From DATLFP01 sp035540955 (GTDB taxonomy: Bacteria; Actinomycetota; Acidimicrobiia; Acidimicrobiales; CADCSY01): DNA of 64,000 nucleotides. Positions within the stretch are counted from its first letter, which is position 1. Each line of letters starts with the position of its first letter. The notes under the pieces were generated by a model. The model saw only the letters and a program-made list of their open reading frames with translations, had not been told where the DNA came from and made no database searches. The translations under genes and the position numbers were made by a program. The stretch spans positions 72,783-136,782 of the forward strand of contig DATLFP010000252.1 in NCBI GenBank assembly GCA_035540955.1. Direction: 5' to 3'. Positions 40,402-48,892 of this stretch are shown piece by piece.

Positions 40402-43301
40402 TGCACGCCGTCGTGCGAGTGCTTCGTGGGCTAGGCGCGGTTGTCGCCCTGCTCGTCCTGCTCGTCGGGGTGCCGGCCTTCCTGGCCGGCGCGGTCGGCT
40501 GGCCGCTCCCGCGCGTCCTTCCTGCCTGGGCGGACATCACCGCCACGTTTCGGGGCGACCTTCCGCTCGACGCGGACACCGTCTGGAAGGTTCTCGCCTG
40601 CGTCGTGTGGGTCGCGTGGGCGCAGATCCTCGTAGCCACCGTCGTCGAGACCGCGGCCCTGGTACGTGGTGGCATCGCCGCCCCGATCCGCGGGCTGGCG
40701 CACATGCAAGGCCTGACCGGCTCGCTGCTGGGCGCCGCCGTGCTCTTGCTGCCCGGCAGCCTCGCGCCGCCACCCCCGGCTCACGCGAGCCCATCGCTCG
40801 TGTCGGCCCGGACACTCGTCGCTCACACCGAGGTCGCCGTCGCCCAACCCGAGACGCCCGACGGTGACGCGGTGCCGTCACCATCCGAGCCGTCGACGAT
40901 CGAGCACACCGTCGTCCGCCGCGACACCTTGTGGGACCTCGCCGAGCGCTACCTCGCACCAGGCGGCCGCGTCGAGGACGTGAGCGCGGCGGTCCGGACG
41001 CTGTTCGAGCTGAACCAGGGTCGGCCACAACCGGACGGCTCGGCGCTCACCGACGCCAGCCTGCTCCGGCCCGGTTGGATCCTGCGCATCCCGATGTCCA
41101 CCGCGCCACCGACTGGGGCAGCGGACGTGACGGTCGTACCGGGCGACTCGCTCTGGGAGATCGCCGAGGAGCACCTCGGAGACGGCCACCGCTACCGCGA
41201 GGTGTTCGATGTCAACGTCGGGCGACCGCAGCTCGACGGCGACGCGCTTAGCGATCCGTCGCTCATCGAACCCGGGTGGACGTTGGATCTGCCGGACGCG
41301 GACGCGCCGGTCGCTGCGCCACCAGCACCGACCTCGGCGACGGCCACCCCGCTGCCGCCCGCCGAGGCTCCCGTGCCCACGACGATTCCGGCGCCTGCGA
41401 CTACGGCTCCGGCCGCGTCCGGCCAAGAGTCGCCAGTCCTCGTGACGCCTTCGGCTGCGAACGGAGAGCGCGAGTCATCGGGCGGCAGCGAACCTGTCGA
41501 TGACGACGAGCGTGCGCCCATCGGCACCTTCGGCATCGCGGGCGGTCTCCTCGCCACGGGTCTCGCGGCCGCCGTGTCAGTGCGTCGCCGCCGGCAGCGG
41601 ATGCGTCGCGCCCCGGGGACCGAGCTGCCGTCGTTCCCTGTCGAGACGGCGCCGGTGCTCGACGCGATCGCGGACGAGGACATCGACGTCGCGCTCGGCG
41701 TCGACCACGCGTTGCGCCGCCTCGGCCGGGCCTTGGCGACGCACGAACAGGTGCCGGTACCCGTCGTCGCCACCGTGAGCGCCAACCAGCTCGACCTGCT
41801 GCTCGATCGCGACTGCCAGACGGCTCCCGAAGGTTGGGGCGCCATGGCAGCCGGTCGCATCTGGCAGACGAAGCTCGACGCCAGCTTCGACGATCCGAGC
41901 GCCGGCCCGGCGTGGTTGCCCACCCTCGTCTCGTTCGGTGCACTGGACTCAGACGGCCTGCTTCTGAACCTCGAAGCGGTCGGCGCCATCGGGCTCGTCG
42001 GCGACCAGGCGGCGACGGCTGCGTTGGCGCGCAGCATCGCTGTCGAGCTCGCACTCACGCCACTCGCCGACGTTCCCGCCGTCCACGTCGTTGACGGTGT
42101 GGTCGGCGACGTGGGATCGCTCCCCAACGTGTCCGCGCATCCCGATGTCGCCGCAGCACACGAAGCGGCAACCGAGAGTGCAGCAGCCATCAGCGGCGCG
42201 CTCGCAGGCGCCGACTTCGACTCCGCCGGCGAGCTGCGCTGCCGCGCGTCGGAGGAAGCGTGGGCTCCGGCGGTGATCATCGCACCGGCCGCTGGCGGTG
42301 AGGACGAGAGCCAACGTCTCGCACTCAAGCGTTGCCACGAGCGAGGCGGCGTCGTCGCGGTGCTCGTCGGCGGCTGTCCGCCCGGCGCGCTCGAGGTTAT
42401 CGTGACCCCGGAGACCGTGTCCATCCCCGCGCTCGACCTGCACTGCACCGCCCAGCAACTTGACGAACCGACCGTCGATGCAATCGCTGAGCTGCTCGAC
42501 GGTGCCGACGACGTTGCTGTCGAGCCGGACCGCGGGGAGGAGCCACTCACGCTGTTCTCGGCCGCCGAGGTCGGCGTCACCGACAGCGGCACCGACCCGG
42601 CGGTGTACCTCCACCTGCTCGGTCCCGTGACCGTCGAGGGCGCCGCTCTCCAGCCCCAGCAGGTCGCGATCCTTGCTTACCTCGCGCTCCACGGCGAGGT
42701 CACCGCAGACGCGCTGCGCGACGCGGTCTGGGGCGGCAGGGCGCCGACGCGGGAGCGCTTCCTCAACACCATCCACGAGCTCCGTCGCACGATCGGTCCG
42801 GACGTACTACCGGCGTCGACCGACGGCCGGTACCGCCTGTGCAAGGTCTGGTGCGACGCCGCGGAGGCCGACCGGCTCGTCGCGCTGGCGGCAGCAGAGC
42901 AGGAGAACGCGCCAGTACATCTGCGCGCAGCGCTCGAGCTCGTGACCGGTCCACCCATCAGCTACGAGAGCCGCCACCGTCGGCACTACCGCTGGGTCGA
43001 CCTTGGCAACCACACCAGCCGATGGGAGCGCGTCGTCGGCGACGCCGCCCACGAGCTGTCCACGCTCGCGCTGGGCGAGGCCGACATGGACCTGGCCCGG
43101 TGGGCAGCCGAACGCGGCCTCCTCGCCTGTCCGGGGAGCGAGACACTCACCAGCGACCTCGTCCGTGCCTACCTCGCGGGTGGCGACCTGAAGACCGCCG
43201 AGCGGGTCGTCGACGAGTTCGCTCGCGCCCTCGAGGACGCCGGCGATACGGATCCTCCGGACGCGCTCTACGAGCTCCTCGAGTCGCGGCGCGCCTCGTG
43301 A
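40401..43301 (+). CDS. Membrane-spanning LysM protein with cytoplasmic SARP/BTAD domain
   Basis: 966 residues. Three N-terminal hydrophobic segments (about 8-30, 60-85, 110-128); two LysM domains at about 168-232 (R-R-D-T-L-W-D-L-A-E-R-Y) and 243-298 (P-G-D-S-L-W-E-I-A-E-E-H); a proline/alanine/threonine linker; a membrane helix near 374-393 followed by R-R-R-R-Q-R-M-R-R. A large mixed domain follows, then from about 735 an OmpR-like winged helix and BTAD region (L-L-G-P-V-T-V-E-G...A-I-L-A-Y-L-A-L-H-G). The layout suggests peptidoglycan sensing outside and DNA binding inside. It ends the Tad-like block before the peptidase. Confidence 0.82.
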   Translation: MHAVVRVLRGLGAVVALLVLLVGVPAFLAGAVGWPLPRVLPAWADITATFRGDLPLDADTVWKVLACVVWVAWAQILVATVVETAALVRGGIAAPIRGLAHMQGLTGSLLGAAVLLLPGSLAPPPPAHASPSLVSARTLVAHTEVAVAQPETPDGDAVPSPSEPSTIEHTVVRRDTLWDLAERYLAPGGRVEDVSAAVRTLFELNQGRPQPDGSALTDASLLRPGWILRIPMSTAPPTGAADVTVVPGDSLWEIAEEHLGDGHRYREVFDVNVGRPQLDGDALSDPSLIEPGWTLDLPDADAPVAAPPAPTSATATPLPPAEAPVPTTIPAPATTAPAASGQESPVLVTPSAANGERESSGGSEPVDDDERAPIGTFGIAGGLLATGLAAAVSVRRRRQRMRRAPGTELPSFPVETAPVLDAIADEDIDVALGVDHALRRLGRALATHEQVPVPVVATVSANQLDLLLDRDCQTAPEGWGAMAAGRIWQTKLDASFDDPSAGPAWLPTLVSFGALDSDGLLLNLEAVGAIGLVGDQAATAALARSIAVELALTPLADVPAVHVVDGVVGDVGSLPNVSAHPDVAAAHEAATESAAAISGALAGADFDSAGELRCRASEEAWAPAVIIAPAAGGEDESQRLALKRCHERGGVVAVLVGGCPPGALEVIVTPETVSIPALDLHCTAQQLDEPTVDAIAELLDGADDVAVEPDRGEEPLTLFSAAEVGVTDSGTDPAVYLHLLGPVTVEGAALQPQQVAILAYLALHGEVTADALRDAVWGGRAPTRERFLNTIHELRRTIGPDVLPASTDGRYRLCKVWCDAAEADRLVALAAAEQENAPVHLRAALELVTGPPISYESRHRRHYRWVDLGNHTSRWERVVGDAAHELSTLALGEADMDLARWAAERGLLACPGSETLTSDLVRAYLAGGDLKTAERVVDEFARALEDAGDTDPPDALYELLESRRAS

Positions 43302-43311
43302 GGCGGCTTCC

Positions 43312-43746
43312 GTGACCACTGCGATGTGGGCAGCAGTGCCGTTCCTGGCGGTAGTCGCGGTCGACGACTTCCGGCACCGGCGCATCCGCAATCGCGACGT
43401 TGTCGTCTTCGCCGTCGTCACCGGATGCGTAGCCGTCACTCTCGCGATCGATCGAGGTGGGCACGTCCTACTTCAAGCCGCCCTCGGCGCCTGCCTCGCG
43501 GCCGCTCCGCTGGTCGTCGCTGCGCTCGCGCAGCCCGCTCGCATGGGTGGGGGCGACGTGAAGCTCGCCGTAGTTGTCGGTGGCCTGCTCGGCCCGATCA
43601 GCCCATGGCTCAGCCTCGCAGCGGTCGCCGGCGCGCTCGTCCTGACTCTCGCCCTCATGGCGTTCCGCGCCGTTCCGCACGCGCCTATCGCGCCCGCGCT
43701 TGCCGCGAGCGCGGTCACGACGTTGCTCCTGTCAGCCGTTCTCTAG
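43312..43746 (+). CDS. A24 prepilin peptidase (TadV/CpaA-like)
   Basis: 144 residues. Aspartate motifs of the family: V-D-D-F-R-H-R-R-I-R-N near residues 16-26 and M-G-G-G-D-V-K-L-A around 76-84 (G-x-G-D). About five membrane helices. It would cut the four D-E-R-G leaders of the operon. GTG start; last gene of the plus-strand operon. Confidence 0.88.
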   Translation: MTTAMWAAVPFLAVVAVDDFRHRRIRNRDVVVFAVVTGCVAVTLAIDRGGHVLLQAALGACLAAAPLVVAALAQPARMGGGDVKLAVVVGGLLGPISPWLSLAAVAGALVLTLALMAFRAVPHAPIAPALAASAVTTLLLSAVL

Positions 43747-43765
43747 CAGGTCATCGCAACGAAGG

Positions 43766-44137
43766 TCACCCAGGGGCCGGCGGCGGCTCGGTCCTGTCCC
43801 AGACCCTCTCGAACTCGTCGGCGACCTCATGCCAGATCCGCCGACGACCATCCTCAAGCGAGCTGATTCCATCGGCCCAGTGACCGAGGAGGACGAAGTC
43901 GTGTGGGATGACTCTGCCAGCAGCGTCCCGCCTTCCATCGGGATCCGGGAAGCGCAACGCCACCTTGTCGCCGACCCGACGGCAGGCTTCCGGCTGTTCC
44001 GCGACCTTCGAGAAGGTGTCTTCGTATACCCGCAGCGGATCCGGGAGCCCCCCGGTCCGAAGAAACCGGAAGCCCCAGGTTCGCCCCCGTGTGGCCCAAA
44101 TGAACCTGGCGTTCTCGTCTCTCGGGGGCGAGGTCAT
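43766..44137 (-). CDS. Unknown 123-residue partner of the GTPase
   Basis: Starts M-T-S-P-P-R-D-E-N-A-R-F-I-W-A-T-R-G-R-T-W-G-F-R-F-L and contains F-P-D-P-D-G-R-R-D and a C-terminal R-R-I-W-H-E-V-A-D-E-F-E-R-V-W. It has no signal or membrane helix. Its ATG overlaps the GTPase stop (ATGA), so the two proteins are almost certainly made together. Function not recognised; an effector or regulator of the GTPase is the natural guess. Confidence 0.6.
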   Translation of the reverse strand: MTSPPRDENARFIWATRGRTWGFRFLRTGGLPDPLRVYEDTFSKVAEQPEACRRVGDKVALRFPDPDGRRDAAGRVIPHDFVLLGHWADGISSLEDGRRRIWHEVADEFERVWDRTEPPPAPG

Positions 44138-45330
44138 CTCTTGCTCGTGAGAAGGATTCCCTTTTCTTCCCCGTCATCCAGGTCCAGCCGGAAGCGGGTC
44201 AGCACGGCCGCCATGTAGTCCCTCTTGGCCAGAGCTTCGGCGTTCATCTTGGTGAGTTGGTCGTGGCCGAGCTTGGATACAGCGCTGATCGCAGCGGCTC
44301 CGCGGCCGAGCAACGCCAGAAGGCGGCCTTTGGTGCCGTCGTGTTTGAGCTTGCCGATCGCGTTCGCCAAGGCGCCGGCGCCGCTCATCAGCTCCTCGAG
44401 AACCTTCGTGGCGACTTGCTTCTGCTCAGCCCACCTGATGTGTCGTTCGAACGGAAGCATGGCGGCCAGCGGCAGGATCAGGTCGAGGCCAATGCGCTCG
44501 GTCACCTCAATCCTGTTCGGTTCGAACTTGGCCGACGAAAGCCGGACGAAGTCCTCACCCACGGCGAGGGCGTCGGGGGACTCGACGAACCCCTTCAGAA
44601 CGTTGCGTAACTCGCCGAGGTCAGCAGAAGCCTTGCTGATGACAAGGTCTCTGAATCCGAAGACGTCGAGCTCTGGCAGCAGGTCGGCCTTCGACAAGGC
44701 CAGGATCCAGATCCTCGGAAACCTGACGAGCGGTTTGCCGTCCTCCAACAGCTGATCCTCAAGCCTCAGCAGTCCGGTGCGGAAACTGCCCAGCAACGAC
44801 TTCAGATAGCGCTCTTCTTCCCCTGCGTTCTCCAGCAACCGCTGACCATCGACGAGCAAGAACGCGACGTCAGAACCAAGCAGAGACCTGAACGTGGCAA
44901 CCCTGCGCTCGGCTACCTCGAGGTCGCCCACCTCCTCCTCGAACCACTCGCCCGGATAGTCGTGCCACACGAGGCGCAGGGCGTCGAATGGCTTGGCGCT
45001 GTTCGCTTTGGCACCCTTGTCCCTCAGCTTCACCGAGAACGCGTAGGGCGTTGACGAGAAGCGGGTCGGCTCCGGGCGGCGCGAGTCCTTCATACCCAGG
45101 TAGTTCGCGTGCAGTTGGTGGCCCTGACCGGTGTCGTCCGCGGTGACATGAAACAGGCTCGACTTCAGGAACTGCGGTTCCTGCGTCGCTCCGTAGAACG
45201 ACGAGACCAGGACGGTCTTGCCGCTGCCGCTCCCACCGAAGACTGCGATCTGCTGCTCAAGCACTCTGGGTTTGAGTTGCACGAAAGGAACGTACTGCGC
45301 GGTAGGCCGATGCCGACCGTGCCGAGCCAA
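44134..45330 (-). CDS. TRAFAC-type GTPase
   Basis: 398 residues from a TTG at 45330; a GTG at 45282 (V-Q-L-K-P-R-V-L-E-Q) is an equally good start. P-loop G-G-S-G-S-G-K-T at 32-39, D124-Y-P-G127 as G3, and S-K-A-D at 213-216 in place of N-K-x-D. It resembles the stand-alone GTPases that bioinformatic surveys place in conflict or membrane-remodelling systems (recollection, not checked). It lies 16 bases after the cell-wall hydrolase on the same strand. Base use seems less GC-rich than in the surrounding transfer genes. Confidence 0.7.
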   Translation of the reverse strand: MARHGRHRPTAQYVPFVQLKPRVLEQQIAVFGGSGSGKTVLVSSFYGATQEPQFLKSSLFHVTADDTGQGHQLHANYLGMKDSRRPEPTRFSSTPYAFSVKLRDKGAKANSAKPFDALRLVWHDYPGEWFEEEVGDLEVAERRVATFRSLLGSDVAFLLVDGQRLLENAGEEERYLKSLLGSFRTGLLRLEDQLLEDGKPLVRFPRIWILALSKADLLPELDVFGFRDLVISKASADLGELRNVLKGFVESPDALAVGEDFVRLSSAKFEPNRIEVTERIGLDLILPLAAMLPFERHIRWAEQKQVATKVLEELMSGAGALANAIGKLKHDGTKGRLLALLGRGAAAISAVSKLGHDQLTKMNAEALAKRDYMAAVLTRFRLDLDDGEEKGILLTSKR

Positions 45331-45346
45331 ACGCTGGCGTCAACGG

Positions 45347-46402
45347 CTACGAGGCCCAGCCTATGTGGATGTGGTCGGCGTGGAAGGTGTTCGTGAACAC
45401 ACCGGGCTGACCGGTGTCGATCGGACCGCCGATCTCGTCGGGTCGGAACGGCGCTGCGAGTGTTGCGAGCTGATCCATGACACCGGCGACCGACGGGTGC
45501 CGCGCCGAGACGGAAACACCGTCGAGCACCGCGATGTCGGCGCCTCGGCCGAGGTAGTGGTTCGACACTGCACAGCCCGGGCCGTGCGCCTGGCCGGTGA
45601 CCGCGCATCGCGAGTGGCCCGTGACGAGCGACGTGACGGTGATGGTGTGGTCGCGCGCAAGCGCGAGGAGCACGCTGACGACTCGGCCGTCGACGCGCCC
45701 CGACGCGAGGTCGGCTCGCCCGTCGGCGTAGATGGTGACGTTCGGGTGGTCGAGCAGCGCGGCGGCATCGGCAGCGTCGACCACGAGCGGCGGGGCCGCC
45801 TCGTACCGCGCCGCCCACGACAGCACCTCCTCCACGTAGACGTCTGACGCGTTGTAGCGGCGCAGCGCGGCGCGCTCGTCGGCAAGGTCGCTGGCACCAC
45901 CACAGAGGTAGGCAGCAGCGGTCGCCGCTGCGTCGTCGAAGTCGTGCGGGTTCGTGCTGCCGTCACCGTCGCCGTCCACTGCCCAGGTGTCGAACGTCGG
46001 CGGCAGGAACTGCATCGGCCCGACCGCCTGAAGCCACGGCCCGGTGACGCCCCACCGACCGGCCCACGCGCCGGCCGGCATCGGTGTGGTGTTGCCTCCG
46101 GCGCCGGACCCGTCCAGGGGCGGGCCGAGGATCGAGGGAGCCACGACGCCGTCGGGCCCGATCGCCGCGCCGCCAGTGGTTCCGTGTCCGGACTCGACCT
46201 GCCCGATCCCGGCAAGAAGCTCCCAGCGCAGCCCGGCACACGTCGATGCAGCCCGCTGGTAGGCGGCCAGCGCCCCCGCCGGCATTCCCGCCGATCCCGC
46301 TGCGGCGGCGGGCGGGAGATCCCCGGGCGCGAACACCAGCGGGATGCCCAGGAAAGCGGTGACGAGCAGACAGGTGGCGGCGGCGACGACGGCACGGAGC
46401 AC
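45347..46402 (-). CDS. Bifunctional cell-wall hydrolase: lytic transglycosylase plus M15-like domain
   Basis: 351 residues from the GTG at 46402, exactly six bases after repeat D1. Signal/membrane helix at 1-25. SLT-type domain: L-L-A-G-I-G-Q-V-E70-S-G-H-G (E70 catalytic) and V-G-P-M-Q-F-L-P-P-T-F-D-T-W. The C-terminal domain has S280-N-H-Y-L-G-R-G-A-D289 and A-D-H344-I-H346-I-G-W, the zinc-ligand pattern of M15-type carboxypeptidases. It is probably the VirB1-like enzyme that opens peptidoglycan for the secretion channel. It heads a minus-strand trio with the GTPase and its partner. Confidence 0.85.
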   Translation of the reverse strand: MLRAVVAAATCLLVTAFLGIPLVFAPGDLPPAAAAGSAGMPAGALAAYQRAASTCAGLRWELLAGIGQVESGHGTTGGAAIGPDGVVAPSILGPPLDGSGAGGNTTPMPAGAWAGRWGVTGPWLQAVGPMQFLPPTFDTWAVDGDGDGSTNPHDFDDAAATAAAYLCGGASDLADERAALRRYNASDVYVEEVLSWAARYEAAPPLVVDAADAAALLDHPNVTIYADGRADLASGRVDGRVVSVLLALARDHTITVTSLVTGHSRCAVTGQAHGPGCAVSNHYLGRGADIAVLDGVSVSARHPSVAGVMDQLATLAAPFRPDEIGGPIDTGQPGVFTNTFHADHIHIGWAS

Positions 46403-46408
46403 ACCGTC

Positions 46409-46441
46409 AGCAAGCCCGCGCGAGCGGGTTTCGGCGACATC
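46409..46441 (-). promoter_or_regulatory. Bipartite repeat D1 (candidate element promoter, minus strand)
   Basis: GATGTCGCCG-N15-GGCTTGCT on the minus strand (one change in each half), six bases before the GTG at 46402. It abuts repeat D2 head to head, making a 66-base palindrome-like divergent promoter. Confidence 0.7.
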
Positions 46442-46474
46442 CATGTCGCCGAAACGACCCGCGCGGGGCTTGCA
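46442..46474 (+). promoter_or_regulatory. Bipartite repeat D2 (candidate element promoter, plus strand)
   Basis: CATGTCGCCG-N15-GGCTTGCA on the plus strand, 66 bases before the VirB2-like ATG at 46541. That gene has AAGGAG at 46528-46533, fitting a leader of about 60 bases. Confidence 0.7.
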
Positions 46475-46540
46475 GGAAGCGGATCGTCGCCCCGGCCACT
46501 CGGGCGACCACTCGTCGCTCAGCTCACAAGGAGCATTCCC

Positions 46541-46840
46541 ATGTTCGTACGGATGGCCGGGGTGCTGGCCCAGACCGTCGACGTCACCCCGGACGCGTCC
46601 GGGATGCCGGGCGGCGCGCTGATCCAACAGCTCCTGAACTGGTCGCAGATGCTGGCCCTGTGGGGATCGCTTGGGGCGATCCTCATCGGCGCCGCCATGT
46701 ACGGCCTCGCCCAGCAGGGCAACTCCTACTCCGGGGCGTCCCGAGGCAAGACGCTGGCGATGGGCGGCGTCGTCGGCGCCATCCTCGCCGGGCTGGCGCC
46801 GGCTGCGGTCAACCTCCTCTTCACGGCAGCGAGCGGGTGA
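46541..46840 (+). CDS. VirB2/TrbC-like small membrane protein
   Basis: 99 residues with a strong AAGGAG site. Two long hydrophobic helices (M-L-A-L-W-G-S-L-G-A-I-L-I-G-A-A-M-Y-G-L and M-G-G-V-V-G-A-I-L-A-G-L-A-P-A-A-V) separated by a short basic loop, as in VirB2-type pilins. It is the first gene of the type IV secretion operon. Confidence 0.65.
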   Translation: MFVRMAGVLAQTVDVTPDASGMPGGALIQQLLNWSQMLALWGSLGAILIGAAMYGLAQQGNSYSGASRGKTLAMGGVVGAILAGLAPAAVNLLFTAASG

Positions 46841-46841
46841 C

Positions 46842-47555
46842 GTGGCGACCCGCCCCGCACCCGAGCGTCCTTCGTTCCGCCGCCTCGCGGTTGCCGGCGC
46901 CGCTGCGCTCGTCTTCCTCGGTGGCATGGCGGCCCGTGGCGCGCTCGGCGATCGTGAGACGCGCGGGGCGCAAGCCGAAGCGGCGCCAGCCGAGCACCCG
47001 CCGGCGGCGACGGGCCCGACCCGCGAGGTCGACGGCGCGCCGGCAGGTTTCGCCCGCAGCCGCGACGGCGCGCAAGCCGCCGCGATCGCCTACACAGCGA
47101 CGCTCTCGCAACGCCTGCTGTACCTCGAGCCCGCGGCGGCGGAAGCGGCGGTCCGCGCCATCGCCGCAAGCGCGTCTGTCGACACGATCACGCGCGACGT
47201 CCTCGCCGGACTGCAAGCAGTCCGCGAGCCGCTCGCCTTGGGAACGGGCGCGACGTGGTGGGTTGTCGAGCCCCTCGCCGCCAAGGTCGAAGCCCACACC
47301 ACCGACCGCGCCCGCGTCTCGGTGTGGATGGTGCGAGTCCTGTCCCGACCCGGCGTCGTCGTCCCACAGTCCTCCTGGGTCACCGAGACCGTCGAGCTCG
47401 TCTGGGAAGACGGTGACTGGCGGCTGTGGTCCGACGAGTCCACACCGGGACCGACCCCGGTGCTCGACGGCTCCGACCTCCCGGCGAGCGCGGCCGAGCT
47501 CGACGTCGACCTCACCGGGTTCGAGTTGCTCGATCCCGCGGTGGCGGCGTCATGA
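46842..47555 (+). CDS. VirB8/TcpC-like transfer protein
   Basis: 237 residues from the GTG at 46842, one base after the preceding stop. One N-terminal membrane helix (L-A-V-A-G-A-A-A-L-V-F-L-G-G-M-A-A), then an exported NTF2-like domain (A-A-A-I-A-Y-T-A-T-L-S-Q-R, V-S-V-W-M-V-R-V-L, E-L-V-W-E-D-G-D-W-R-L-W). Gram-positive transfer systems use this type as a channel core component. Confidence 0.65.
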   Translation: MATRPAPERPSFRRLAVAGAAALVFLGGMAARGALGDRETRGAQAEAAPAEHPPAATGPTREVDGAPAGFARSRDGAQAAAIAYTATLSQRLLYLEPAAAEAAVRAIAASASVDTITRDVLAGLQAVREPLALGTGATWWVVEPLAAKVEAHTTDRARVSVWMVRVLSRPGVVVPQSSWVTETVELVWEDGDWRLWSDESTPGPTPVLDGSDLPASAAELDVDLTGFELLDPAVAAS

Positions 47556-48892
47556 GTGTCCTCGCCATCGGCTTCCCCAACCCGATCAGCTGGGTGTGGG
47601 ACAAGGCCACCGGCCTACTCGGCGACGCTGCCGGCGCCGCGCTGGGTTGGTCGTTCGAGAAGGTCATCGGCGGGCTCGTCGCGTGGGTCCTCGACGGCGT
47701 CGCCTGGGTCGTCGGCGCGGTGTTCGGCTTCATCGACACCTCGACGTCCCCCACACTGACCGCAGCGTGGTTCGTCGGTGACGGCTCCCGCGACGGCCCC
47801 TACCGGGTGATGCTGTCGGTCGCCGCCGCCCTGCTGTTGCTGTTCGTGTTCGCCGGGCTCATCCAGGGCGTGCTCGCCGGTGACGTCGCCGGCATGGGCC
47901 GGCGGATCGTGCTCGACCTTCCGCTGGCCATCGGCGGGATGGTGTCGACCGTTGCGATCACGCAGCTGCTGATCGACCTCACCGACGCGCTCAGCGACGG
48001 GATCCTCTCGGGGTTCGGCACCGACATCCGAGCGTTCATGGACGGTGTCGCCACGGTGGGCAGCCTCACCGGTGGGGTCGCCACCGCGCTGGTGGTGTTC
48101 CTGCTCGGCCTGTTCACGCTGCTCGCCGGGCTCGTCATCTTCATCGAGCTCGTCATCCGCTCGGCGCTCATCTACCTCGTCGTCGGGCTCAGCCCGCTGG
48201 CGTTCGCTGCGTTCCTGTGGCCGGCGACCCGCGGCGTTCTCAAGAAGACGCTCGAGCTGCTGTGCGCGCTGATCGTCTCCAAGGTGGTCATCAGTCTCGC
48301 CCTCGCCATCGGGGCCGCCGCGCTCGGCGGCGCGGGAAGCGCGCCGTCGCCGGCACCGGGGATCGCGCCACCGGCAGCGGCGGCGAGCGCAGCACCTGCC
48401 TCCGAGTCCGACGCGGCGACGGTCACGGCGGCTGCCGGCGTGCTCCTCGCCGGCCTCGCCACCTTTGCGGTCGCGTGCTTCAGCCCGTTCGTGATCATGC
48501 GCCTGTTTCCGGTCGTCGAGGGCGCGGTCGTGGCCCAAGGGCTTCGCGGCGGCCCGCTGCGCACCGCGCAGAGCGCGTGGTCGATGAAGTACCAGATGGA
48601 CGTCTCCCGGCGCTTCGGATCGGGCGGCTCCGGGAGCACGGGAGGCGAGGCCGGCGCGGCCTCGGCAGGCGACGCCGCGGCGAGCGGAGCCGCCTCGGGC
48701 TCAGCGCCATCGGGCGCGGCGGGCGCGGCCGCGGCCGGACCGGCAGTCGTGGCGGTGGCCGCCACCGGCGCCGCGGCCGGCGCGACCCGGGCTGCGAGAT
48801 CGGCCGCCGAGCGTCAGACAGACGCAGCGACCGGACCACCGCCGGGACGGACGAACCGACCGCAGCAGGGAGGCAGCGATGGCCAACCGTGA
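47552..48892 (+). CDS. VirB6/TrbL-like polytopic membrane protein
   Basis: 446 residues, ATG overlapping the preceding stop. About seven hydrophobic segments (for example V-M-L-S-V-A-A-A-L-L-L-L-F-V-F-A-G-L-I-Q-G and L-V-V-F-L-L-G-L-F-T-L-L-A-G-L-V-I-F-I). A long soluble glycine/alanine/serine-rich tail starts around 350. TrbL/VirB6 proteins form the inner-membrane part of the secretion channel. Confidence 0.8.
   Translation: MSVLAIGFPNPISWVWDKATGLLGDAAGAALGWSFEKVIGGLVAWVLDGVAWVVGAVFGFIDTSTSPTLTAAWFVGDGSRDGPYRVMLSVAAALLLLFVFAGLIQGVLAGDVAGMGRRIVLDLPLAIGGMVSTVAITQLLIDLTDALSDGILSGFGTDIRAFMDGVATVGSLTGGVATALVVFLLGLFTLLAGLVIFIELVIRSALIYLVVGLSPLAFAAFLWPATRGVLKKTLELLCALIVSKVVISLALAIGAAALGGAGSAPSPAPGIAPPAAAASAAPASESDAATVTAAAGVLLAGLATFAVACFSPFVIMRLFPVVEGAVVAQGLRGGPLRTAQSAWSMKYQMDVSRRFGSGGSGSTGGEAGAASAGDAAASGAASGSAPSGAAGAAAAGPAVVAVAATGAAAGATRAARSAAERQTDAATGPPPGRTNRPQQGGSDGQP

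Noticed and set aside
8912..43810. Transfer RNA, ribosomal RNA or insertion sequence
   Set aside because: No cloverleaf, rRNA segment or transposase motif was recognised by eye; a tRNA scan would be needed to exclude a missed tRNA.
31347..46474. TGCAAGCC...GACATG repeats as a CRISPR array or transposon ends
   Set aside because: They are dispersed over 15 kb, in both orientations, without regular spacers or flanking duplications, and always lie before genes.
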